Assembly (NCBI GenBank): GCA_018343915.1
Contig: JABRWF010000004.1
Span: forward strand, 2,046,001-2,110,000
DNA from: Agroathelia rolfsii
Taxonomy: Eukaryota > Basidiomycota > Agaricomycetes > Amylocorticiales > Amylocorticiaceae
Length of the DNA: 64,000 nt
Reading direction: 5' to 3'
The notes below the pieces were generated by a model. It did no database searches, was not told the origin of the DNA, and saw only the letters and a list, made by a program, of their open reading frames with translations. Positions 1 through 9,365 of the stretch are shown here, in pieces (the stretch's first letter is position 1; every line of letters begins with the position of its first letter). A program made the translations under genes and the position numbers.

Positions 1-282
1 GAAAATCTATGTCAATGCTTCTCAGGCTGGTAAGTTATTCAATCATTCGAAACTTGTTGTCTAGTGATCTCAGTTTTTGTAGGTGCGCCTTCTGGTAAAC
101 TGCTGTCCAGGGAAGCTGTATTTCGTCCACGCAGCTCGTATTATCTCTTGAAATCGATTATTTCGGACTTCTGTTTCTCCCATGATCCATTCTTTGATCA
201 CTTAATTTTTGAATACTATCGCACTTGGATGTATGTAAAATCATATCAAATCAGCAGTTTGGAGAAACAAATCTGGGATTAG
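1..282 (+). CDS. Possible 3' end of a gene cut by the window edge
   Basis: An open frame from base 2 runs to a GT donor at 30-31 (context GCTG/GTAAGT). After an AG acceptor at 81-82 the same frame continues from 83 to a TAG at 280-282. The joined stretch would encode about 75 residues, with NASQAGAPSGKLLSRE across the junction. The donor is a strong consensus and the frame is kept across it, which is the only support. I do not recognise the protein. It could equally be chance open sequence in an AT-rich flank. Nothing follows it before the inverted-repeat element at 397. Confidence 0.2.
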
Positions 283-396
283 GCAGCTAGATGCGAAGAT
301 GTTGAGCCGCTACCGGTAGATGCCTATGCATTCATACGTGCACACATGAATCCACCTATGCTATTAGATGAGTAAGCATAGGCTCGCGTGTGTGTG

Positions 397-1300
397 ATTG
401 CTGTTTTCGAAATAGTTGGCGCGATGCGTCAACGGAAGAAAAAGTAGTAGCCCCCAACACCCCCAACCTCCACTAGACCACCATTCGTGCGCGAAGGATA
501 GCTCACTCAGTTGTGGGCGGATTTTCAAAAAGATTATATAGATTTCTTTGCATTTTAATAGGCTAATGAAGCATATAGCTTTTGATCGATTGATCAAATT
601 TTGAAAGGTCGATTTTTGCTGTACAAGCAACACTATCTCTTAGGTTATATACAAGCCTCTGCCTGCCCACTTCAAGGGCTCGTTGCATCAAACTTGTATA
701 GTATTACTTAGGATGATAATACATAGATATCCATATAATTTTCGTGAAAAGACTCAGAGCATAGGTAACATTCTTCCTACTTGTGGACAACACTGTACGA
801 GAGTATTAACATGCTGACGTGTCATCGGCAACTACACAGCCTCCCGGTAGCTTTTTGCTGCTATCCCGGTAGTCGGTCATATAAAAGCAGCTCTTTGTAT
901 TGGTGAAGCTGAAGCATAGCAGCATAAAAGTATTTTATTTTTACTGTAAAGATATTGATACATTTTTTTCTACAATATATGGTATAAATAACTCAAACAA
1001 GGGCTTGTTATACAGTCTATGTCCACACTTTGCTCATCGGCTCTGCCTACATGGAGATTAATTATGCTATATCTCTTTGGTACTCCAAGTAATACTATGC
1101 AACGAGCCCTTGAAACGAGCAGGCAAAAGCTATATGCTGCATTAGCCTATTAAAATGTAAAGGAATCTATATAATCTTTGCCCACAACTGAGTGAGCTAT
1201 CCTTCGCGCACGAATGGTGGTCTAGTCAAGGTTGGGGGTGTTGGGGGCTACCACTTTTCTTCCGTTGACGCGTCGCGCCAACTATTTCGACAACAGCAAT
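397..1300. mobile_element. Foldback / MITE-like element with long imperfect terminal inverted repeats
   Basis: The left arm (397 to about 700) reappears inverted in the right arm (about 1085-1300). Matching blocks are the ends ATTGCTGTT / AACAGCAAT, the AATAGTTGGCGCGA block, the CCCCCAACACCCCCAACC block, the CACCATTCGTGCGCGAAGG block, CATTTTAATAGGCTAATG, and AAGGGCTCGTTGCAT. The right arm lacks roughly 80 bases present in the left arm. The central 390 bases have no credible coding capacity. Long arms, no transposase and a total of about 904 bp fit a non-autonomous DNA transposon or foldback element. No convincing target-site duplication is visible at these ends, so the exact borders may be off by some bases. 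Confidence 0.75.
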
Positions 1301-1623
1301 AAGTCAAGAACTTGCGTCAGAATTTGTAATTTAGACTTACGATCTGAATCATAACACATCAATCAGTCATAACTCATCAGGTCAGCAAAAAGACCTTGCC
1401 GGGAGAATGCGTCTCTACATTTTTCCAGCCCTTGCGAGGGCTTTGTGCCGGCGGCCCCCACCCGACTTCGGCTTTCCTATACAAAATGTCCCAGCAGATG
1501 ACGTCACGGCTGATTCAGATAATCAGCATAGTCTGATATAAAGTTTTCACTCAGCCCCGTCTAGCATTTGATTGACAGCCATCCTCAAACTCATCGACTT
1601 ACAATATCTGATACATCACCACA
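1301..1623 (+). promoter_or_regulatory. Promoter region of the dienelactone hydrolase gene
   Basis: This non-coding stretch separates the foldback element from the hydrolase start. A TATA-like GATATAAAG lies at about 1535-1543, some 85 bases before the ATG. A short inverted motif (CTGATTCAGATAATCAG) lies just upstream of it. The foldback element therefore sits about 320 bp from the gene start, close enough to affect expression; that effect is inference. Confidence 0.4.
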
Positions 1624-2718
1624 ATGAGTCTTTGTGACGATTGTTTTAAAGGTGTTCGCCATGAAGGCACGCCTGATGGTGTGTACTCTTGAAACGACAT
1701 ATCAACACACTTCATATTGATCTCATGCGCGATCACAGGTAAATTCGAGGTGATCGGGGGTGAAAGGGCATACGTTGCCGTTCCGGAGGGCGAATATGAC
1801 AAGAACGTTGTGGTGCTTTATCTCCCCGATGCTTTTGGTGTCGATCTATCCAACAATCAGGTGCTTGCAAATAGTATCTGCGTGTAGGGAAATTTGTTTA
1901 CTTACATGCAACCCCTAGCTCCTGATCTCGGACTTTGCAAAGAACGGATTCAAGGCATGACAGCAATTGTTTCCTCACCAAACATCTTTTCTGACCCCAC
2001 TTATTCCAGACTGTTGCGCCGGATTACTTCAAAGGTGACGCTGCACCCCTCGATGCATTTTCGGGAAACGTATGTATCTTGCCATATACATCCCTGTTGA
2101 TATCTTTCTCATTTACCTATAGACCAAATTCAATATTGGAGAATGGATTGGCCGCCATGGATCTGAGGTGACGCGTCCTGTCATCGATAACGTCGTTGCT
2201 GCTCTCAAGGCGGAAGGCGTCACTAAATTCCTTGCGACTGGCTATTGCTTCGGCGGCCGTTATTCTTTCGACCTCGCATACGATGGTGTAGTCTCCGTTG
2301 TTGCAGTGTCTCACCCATCGCTTCTGCAGATTCCAGCGGATTTGGAGGTAAGCTAGATTAGATGCCAATATGTTCTTGACTGGAATTAACGGCGTCCACC
2401 GCAAATAGAAATACAAGGCAGTTTCCAAAGCGCCATTGCTAATCAACTCCTGCACCGTTGATCAGCAATTCCCACTCGAGGCCTCTGCAAAAGCTGATGA
2501 GATTTTGGGTAACGACCAATTTGCACCTGGATATAAGAGGGAGTACTTTGAGGGATGTACCCACGGTTTTGCCGTTCGTGGCGATCTTGTTCGTCCGTTC
2601 TTTTATGATATCCTTATTGCTCTACTCATATGTATCTTTTTAGAGCGACCCTAAAGTGAAGGCTGGAAAAGAAGGTTCCTTCAAATCAACTGTGGATTGG
2701 TTCAAGAAGCACTTGTAA
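1624..2718 (+). CDS. Dienelactone hydrolase family protein (AIM2-like)
   Basis: Predicted cytosolic alpha/beta hydrolase of the carboxymethylenebutenolidase family, about 245 residues. Family members open lactone rings in aromatic catabolism, but many fungal members have unknown substrates. The N-terminus MSLCDDCFKG...HEGTP is typical of fungal members. The nucleophile Cys is seen in GYCFGG, the acid Asp in CTVDQQFP, and the catalytic His in GCTHGFAVRGD, so the Cys-Asp-His triad is complete. The coding sequence is split by about six introns, for example 1679-1738 and 2654 as an acceptor. The intron at 1955-2009 begins with GC instead of GT, and the protein reads correctly across it (NGFK then TVAPDYF). 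It stops with ...WFKKHL. The MDR reductase and dienoyl-CoA reductase follow on the same strand. Confidence 0.9.
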
Positions 2719-3600
2719 AAGAGGAACAACACTAAGTAGATATTTACATTCATGACATGTACTAGTACAGGTGAAATAGGGAATATTGCCGTTCATTTCA
2801 ACATCAAGCGCTCTCCTGTCTTTCACTGAGACCTGTCATGATCACTGGTAGCGAGCACAATCTTGAACTCGGTAATCACAATATCGTTTCGGAAGACTTG
2901 GAGCAACCTGGTATTAATAAAATGGACAAGAAACAAGACAGGTTATAAACTGATAATAGCATCATTAGCGTAGTATTGTTTAGATTGAACTCTGTAATAA
3001 CTTCAAGTTAGTCTCCCTTAGGCAGACTCTGACGTTCGTTGACGCTCACTTGAATCGGAGCAGCAACTTGAAAACAGACCAAGAGCCTGACCCACCTGAT
3101 TATTATAACGTCCTGGGACTCGGAATCGGCCCAAGTCAAAAGTGTGGCCGGTGGTATCACAAGCCTGTCATATAACGTGGACTCATTGCACTGCCTCACC
3201 TCGCATGACAATTGTCTTGGCTCCTCTTCTAGTACTTTCGTTGCTCAGTTGTCTGAGTACCAGTGAGACAAATGCCATATGACTTGAATGAAGAAATCAA
3301 TCGCACTTATTTTGTCGCTTGCACAAAACCAACACTCATCAGACTCATCATCGTTATGAAACCGAAATTTTACCTACGAGAGTTGGATTCCATCAAGTGT
3401 ATGGACTTTGTCGACTAATGCGACATTCAACGAACCATACTGTGCGATCCCGGTGCGGGCTCATGCGTCATACCTTATAACGCAATTACTTACCGCTATG
3501 CATAACATGATCATTCACCGATATTCGTCGGACCCAAGCTGATCCCATTTGTACAGACGCCCATGTCGATCGGGAAATGCCGGGTGCACACGTACAATGC
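2719..3600. other. Intergenic sequence 3' of the hydrolase gene
   Basis: No frame here shows a recognisable protein, and no RNA gene is visible. The first 100-200 bases are presumably the 3' untranslated region of the hydrolase gene. The rest runs up to the MITE. Confidence 0.4.
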
Positions 3601-3795
3601 GTATAGTAGAACCCGGGAATATCGTAGTAGACCTTTGGTCCGCCCCATTTCCAAATTAGTAGACAGAAGTTAGGAATTTTGTATAATATTTCATATATAG
3701 CTAAGGCTGTCCAAAATTATTTACCAATTCGGACATGGGGCGGACCAATCTCCCGAAAAAGGTCTAATGCGGTATTCCCGGGTCCTTGTATAGTA
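3601..3795. mobile_element. Small MITE with 8-bp target-site duplication (hAT-like)
   Basis: The octamer GTATAGTA occurs as a direct repeat at 3601-3608 and 3788-3795. Between them the sequence folds back: the left arm ACCCGGGAATA...TAGACCTTT...GGTCCGCCCCAT...AATT is found inverted in the right arm, with a few mismatches and about 10 extra bases in the right arm. The insert is about 179 bp with arms near 60 bp. An 8-bp duplication is the hallmark of hAT-superfamily transposition. The extreme ends (GAACCCGGG against AAGGACCCGGG) are not a perfect match, so the family call is tentative while the element itself is well supported. It has no coding capacity. Confidence 0.8.
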
Positions 3796-4044
3796 AAGCA
3801 AATCAGACCACTCTGCTTGATTATCGTTTCAACATGTTCCCCTATCAATCCAACATCACGAATGCGAACTTTTTTCCTTAGGAGCTCGTAAGCGTCTCCC
3901 CTTACATCAGTGAGTCAATGCCAGTCACTACATACAATTGAAATGCCAGCGATGACATACGATCCCCAATATTCTGGCAACCTCCATTTGGGCTATGATC
4001 ACGATGACACCAGTCTTGCCACTCCGATGGGCGGGATGCTTGAG

Positions 4045-4052
4045 TATAAAAG
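4045..4052 (+). promoter_or_regulatory. TATA box of the MDR reductase gene
   Basis: A textbook TATAAAAG lies 83 bases upstream of the ATG at 4135, a normal core-promoter distance plus a short leader. The MITE ends about 250 bp further upstream. Confidence 0.6.
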
Positions 4053-4134
4053 GTACACAAACACATCTTGAAGTAAATCGTCAAAGCCATACATTTACTT
4101 CTGGTCGCCAAACTACTTCTGAACACTTGACTAC

Positions 4135-5468
4135 ATGGTTCCTCAAAGCATGAAAGCTGTTGTCACCGTGGGTGACGGAACCTCTGTGCTCAAAGATGTA
4201 CCAATTCCGAAGCCTGGACCAAGGGATATCCTTGTCAAGGCAATCGCGGTTGCACAAAATCCAACTGAGGGTAGGACACCTACCGCAGTGAATGCTTTCT
4301 GTTGCTCAGATCTGTTTGATTATTATAGCTATGGTCCTGAATGCGTCCAAAGAAGCGGATGTCGTTATTGGATGCGATTATGCTGGTGTTGTAGTAGAAA
4401 TCGGATCGGAGGTACCTGAGGACACGAGAAAAATTGGTGAACGGGTTACGGGATTTGTTTTCGGAGGTTCATATTATATTGGTCAGGCTTTGAAAGGACT
4501 GCTAATGAAATCCTGTTTATTGTAGGACACCCTCCTGCTGGCGCTTTCGCTGAATATGTCGTTGCGGATGCAGAAGTAGTCGTCTCCATCCCGGACGATG
4601 TCTCTTTTGAAGACGCTGCATCGATTGGTCTGGCAGGATTCACAGCTTGTCAGATGCTTTATCAGGTTTTAGGGCTCAATACGCCCCTGAACCCTATCAG
4701 CACTCCAACCCCAGTAAGCTCAAATGATCATTCAAAAATTATTAAAAGACTGAACAATGTGTTACATAGATTCTTATTTGGTCTGGTGCTTCCGCTGTTG
4801 GTGGCTTTGCTATTCAACTTGCTCGAGCAAGTGGATATACAGTGATCACCACCGCTTCCCCTCATAACCACGAATATGTTAAAAGTCTCGGCGCTGACGT
4901 CATATTTAACTACCGTGAAGCGGATGTAGGCTCCAAGATCAGGGATTTTACTGGCGGGAAGCTCACGCAAGCAGTTGACTGTATTGCAAGCGGTGATACA
5001 CCTACGAAAGTTTCCGAAAGTCTCAGCCCAGCGGGAGGGAAAGTTGCAATCGTTTTGCCATACAAATCCGCTAGAGATGAACTGGAAGCGAAGTTTGCAC
5101 TTGTGTACACGCTCTTGGGCAAGGTTATTCTCACTGTCTTTTCTTTAGACCGTAAAATCTGCATATCTAACACGGAACTGTAGGCGATGACAAAGCCCTA
5201 TGTTTATCCTGCCATGCCGGAGCATTACCAAGCAGGGAAAGAATACGCTGCCATCTTGGAGCAGCTGTTGCGCTCAGGAAAGCTCAAGACTACACCATTG
5301 AAGATCATGCCAAAGGGACTGGCGAGTGTCAGTGAAGGAATCGAGTATCAGAAGGCGGGCAAAGTGAGTCTATCTCGTCTTCTTACATGAGCTCCAGAAT
5401 CATCGCTAAATTTTATTTGCCAGGTATCTGCCCAGAAAATAACGTACAGAATTGAAGATACATCTTGA
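4135..5468 (+). CDS. Zinc-type alcohol dehydrogenase-like / enoyl reductase (MDR family)
   Basis: NAD(P)H-dependent medium-chain reductase of the quinone/trans-enoyl-reductase type, about 350 residues over roughly six exons. The N-terminal GroES-like fold shows MKAVVTVGDG, the QNPTE region and GCDYAGVVVEIG. The GAFAEYVVAD and DAASIGLAGFTA stretches precede the Rossmann fold. The cofactor-binding glycine motif WSGASAVGGFAIQLA comes after an intron, followed by GYTVITTAS and the SLGADVIFNY block. The C-terminus is KVSAQKITYRIEDTS. Zinc ligands of classical alcohol dehydrogenases are not apparent, which fits the reductase branch. Fungal relatives are found both as stand-alone detoxification enzymes and beside polyketide synthases; no synthase is in this window. 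Substrate unknown. Confidence 0.87.
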
Positions 5469-6009
5469 TTTGTAGGTACACCCTAGTAATTTTTGATAAT
5501 TTTGAATGAAGTGTATCATCAATACCACGGTGGTCCTTTTAAATAATAAGAATGCATTCTGATATGTAATACTATTTGTTTTCGTATTGAGAACATGAGG
5601 TTTTCTGCGTAGATTCCTTCAAGTTCCAGATTTTGAGGCTTCATTATTATTATTATGGGGAAGGGGGGAGGAAGGCGATTCTACTCTCTATCACGTAAAT
5701 GTTTTATGTAGGATATATTGTAGCCTTAAATCTCTAGGATACTAGGATGATACCTCGAATATCCGAGAGGCTGGGCACGAGCCTGCCATTCAGAAACAAC
5801 GTAATGATATCGGGCATATGGCCGAGTGTGTTGTTGAGTACTCAACGTTGTATTCAACAGTTTTTAACAAAGTTTCACCGGTCATAGGTAACCGGATGCC
5901 GGTAAATGAGAACACTCGTTCTCCGGGAATAATCCAAGACTTATATAATGATCCCAATGGATTGAAGCTGCAACTCCTAACACCTTTACGCCTCCAGCTA
6001 TCATCAATC
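5469..6009 (+). promoter_or_regulatory. Intergenic region and promoter of the dienoyl-CoA reductase gene
   Basis: This stretch holds the 3' end of the MDR gene and the upstream region of the next gene. A short ATT microsatellite lies near 5642-5656. A perfect 14-bp palindrome, GTTGAGTACTCAAC, lies at 5833-5846, followed by a related GTTGTATTCAAC. The pair could be a transcription-factor site but nothing identifies one. Confidence 0.35.
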
Positions 6010-7233
6010 ATGCCAGTGCCTGCTCCGTTCACGGCCAAAATCGTTCGCTCGTCTGATGTCTTCAAGCCTGATCTATTCCGAGGCAAAGTGCTGTTTTGTA
6101 CTGGCGGCGGTTCCGGAATATGTCGTTCTATGACCGAAGCCATGGTATGTGGGGCAAATGCAAATCCGAGTCGTCGTCTCGAGTTTTTGAAGTCTCTCTG
6201 TAATTGTGTGATCCCCTATAGCTAAGGCATGGCGCCAAAGCAACTATCGTCGGACGCAAGTACGGTATCCCTTTCGTATTCTCTATTGATAACTGTCTAA
6301 TGGCGTCTAACTGTTATGCTCCCCGAATGACCAGGCTTGACCGGCTTACCCAGGCTGCCAAGGAGTTGACGGAAAATACAGGGCAAGAGGTCTTGCCGGC
6401 CCAGGCTGATGTTCGCAAACCTGATATGCTCAAGGATGCTGTTGCCAAAACCATCGAAAAGTTTGGCCAGATTGACTACGTGATTTGCGGTAAGACCTTA
6501 TTCCTCTGCTTTAATATTTATATCAATATCAATCGCTTGCTCGACAGGTGCCGCTGGAAACTTCCTAGCACCCATATCTGGCTTGTCTGAGAATGCCTTC
6601 CGGACTGTGATGGAAATTGACACGGTGAGCATATCCTTCGCGATCCGTAAGACTTGTAAACGGTTCGAGCATGTTATGTATAGTTGGGGACATACAACAC
6701 CATCAAAGCGACCATTCCTCACGTTCGCAAGACGCATGGAGCTTACATTCACGTTAGTGCTACGTTGCATTGGATGGGTTCGTTCATCCCCACTATCTCT
6801 ACTTGAATGGAGACTTGTCTGAAGCTGTTACGCTATTATAGGAACACCTTACCAGGCCCATGTGTCCGCAGCCAAAGCCGGCGTCGATGCCCTATCTGCT
6901 GTTCTGGCCGTTGAAGAAGGCCCTCATGGTGTGCGCTCCAATGTGATCTCACCTGGCGCCATCGGTGGTACCGAAGGCGCTGACCGCCTTGCACCTAAAG
7001 ATGCGGACGCGGACAAGAGGATTCATGCGAGAACTCCCCTGGGTCGCATAGGGCACCTATATGATGTGGAAAATGCAACGATATTCTTGTTCAGTGATGC
7101 GTCTTCTTTCGTCACAGGTCAGGTCATTGCCGTTGACGGCGGCAGTTCGAACTTTGGATTCAATGCGCTGCCGTACCCTCAGTCAGTACTAGACCCGGAG
7201 AGCGTCAAGAGCATAATCAAGGCAAGAATGTAA
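6010..7233 (+). CDS. SPS19: 2,4-dienoyl-CoA reductase, peroxisomal type (short-chain dehydrogenase)
   Basis: NADPH-dependent reductase needed to degrade unsaturated fatty acids with double bonds at even positions, normally in fungal peroxisomes. The protein is about 300 residues over seven or so exons. The SDR cofactor motif is TGGGSGIC. The family signature AAGNFLAPISGLS follows. The catalytic region has HVSATLHW and YQAHVSAAKAG, with Tyr and Lys in place. NVISPGAIGGTEGADRL and the C-terminal VTGQVIAVDGG are also typical. The last three residues are Ala-Arg-Met, which fit the peroxisomal PTS1 consensus. The start at 6010 (MPVPAPFTAK) was chosen because it gives the usual short leader before the Rossmann fold. 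It is third in a + strand run after the hydrolase and MDR reductase. Confidence 0.9.
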
Positions 7234-7490
7234 TATAAGCTTGGACTCGGCTACATTTGTGTTTGAATAGCTAGTATTACATTTGCTTCTTGCAAAATAA
7301 ATAAATAAATCGAATGCCAGAGTTATAATATACTCATTCATGGAATTTGTTATAGAACTGATGACATGATGTTAGGAAATACATTCTCAAGGACGATACC
7401 AGGTATATACATGCCCAAAATAGAGTCAAAGATCATGAAAAAATGAAACTGTACCACTAAAATTACAAAGAGATATGGATCTGTATACTC

Positions 7491-8812
7491 TTACTCTCGA
7501 CACCAACTAACTGTTTCTTCAAGGTAGTCAGCCATGATGCGATGTCCTTGTTTAGAGGGGTGTCTTTAAAAAAACGAATTCAGGCCAGGTCAAAGACGTG
7601 ATCGACGAAACAAAACTTGGGCTCACCCTGGAATCCAGTAAAAGTAATGATTAGGATCATCACACATGCCAATTGTCGAGCTGCCGTCGCCAATCAAGCA
7701 AGCACTGGTGTTGGTATATCCAAATGCCTGGTAACCCGGTGGGCCATTCAATACCGCGTCCCAGATACGTCCAAAGTCGACGTAGGCGAATCCGAAATAG
7801 TCCGGGCTTGCTTTGCGGAAGTTGGCAAGCCCACTAAAGATAATATTCTTGAAATTCTCGCCGGAGGCAGCATAAGTCCCTCGTCCGTAGTCGTCGGCAA
7901 TGAGAAAATAGCGCGCATTCGTCGGTGCGCTAAGAAGGATCTCGGTTTGATTGAGGACAACTTGAGCGGCTTGAGGCATATGATCGCCATCGGCTATATG
8001 AAGAATATGAGAGAAAGTAAAGAAAGGATGGAAGAAATGACCCACTCAATGAATCGATGTAGTCGCTAATAAACGTATTAGATGGGTGGGATATATATGC
8101 AAAACGACGACATACTTGATACCAAAGAAGATGACATATAATGTTGTCTCTGGATCAAGGGTATTGTTTTGACTTAGGAAGGTTTCCACTATAAAGAAAT
8201 GTTGACAAATAGAAATCATCACAACCGGGATATCTCTCACTTTGGCCTATGAAGTCAACCTTTCTGATGGCACTAGGCCAGAGAGCCAAGTCCGTGCAAG
8301 CACCGGCTATCTATGGTATTGAATAAGCAGATGTTCCTCGATAAGTGTATCTGATAGGTCGTACGGCATAATCCATGAAATGGATTCCATAATCTACAGC
8401 AACATTCTCAATCCAGACTCTACCATTCGCAGACCTTCCGCCAGCAAGCGCATCCGGAGGGATGACAACAGGCGGGAGAAGGGGACCGCCGTTATGCTCT
8501 CCCCCATCTGTATATGAATCCTGGAGCATGGCAGAAATATCATACCTTGAGGATATGCTAATCAACTCAGAAAATAGTGTATATACGCACCCCAAATGCA
8601 ACGATGGTTTTGAAGGATTCAAGTGGAGGAAGGCCTGCGTTGATGTCCGTTGCATTACCCTCGAGGGTACCACAAGATGGAGCAATAGCTAGGTGAATGC
8701 CGTCATTGTAGGGCGGCAAGTTGGCGATGAATGGATGGTTTCCATCATGCGCCGACACTGAGAGGTGAAAAGATGCCAGTAGGAGAAGAATCTCGGCTGC
8801 TACTGTCCACAT
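7491..8812 (-). CDS. Secreted SGNH/GDSL acetylesterase, carbohydrate esterase family 16-like
   Basis: Likely secreted deacetylase acting on plant-derived oligosaccharides. Residues 1-21 form a signal peptide (MWTVAAEILLLLASF...SVSA). Block I FGDSYTDGG carries the nucleophile Ser and is split by an intron. Block III GIND is seen as FFGINDY. The catalytic Asp and His lie in CDDPNHYFYW and in GHPSKQGH, which also straddles an intron. The mature protein starts with a region, APSCGTLEGN...NAGLPPLESF, typical of fungal CE16 proteins. The last exon ends EETVSWCRE with stop at 7491-7493. It converges on the dienoyl-CoA reductase gene, 257 bp apart. The exact substrate (xylan, rhamnogalacturonan or other) cannot be read from sequence. 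Confidence 0.85.
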
Positions 8813-9365
8813 AGCTGAATCGACGGTACTAAGTAACGGCCTACCGGTCTATGATGGTAGGTTGGCTTTTAAAGCGAGCTATGACAGGCATCGTCGCAGA
8901 GGAAGCCGGCGACGGCGACAAGAGTCACGAGCGACACTTGTTGTGAGTTAACGTCATTTGACTGATTCATCAAAATCGAGAAGCTGGAAGATGCACAGGA
9001 AACGATTGCCGGCTGCCACCTTCATATCCAGTGATACAGGGTTATACTAGTATGGTATTTAGAGACAGTAGGATGCATATGTAATATCAGGCGAATGAAA
9101 GACGATTGACGATAATGATCGCGAGTAGGATGTGCCCAGAAGAGATGATAGTCGCGGTGAAAGGCCCGGGCATTCCAGTGCAGGCTCGGGCTCACCACAT
9201 CTTATATATAGGTCTTATAGCGAGTACACCAAACAGCTAGCAGATCCCGGTCAATGCATAGCAACTACTACAGTTCACATATGGAAGTGTCCCAATTCAA
9301 TGCACAGATGCAATAAATATAAATCAACGTCAGATGACCCCCTATTTGTTCCTCGGGGCTCGGAG
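8813..9365 (-). promoter_or_regulatory. Promoter of the esterase gene and 3' flank of the first dipeptidase gene
   Basis: On the minus strand a TATA-like CTTTAAAAG lies at about 8866-8874, some 55 bases before the esterase start. No coding frame of note is present. The right part is the 3' flank of the dipeptidase gene. Confidence 0.45.
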
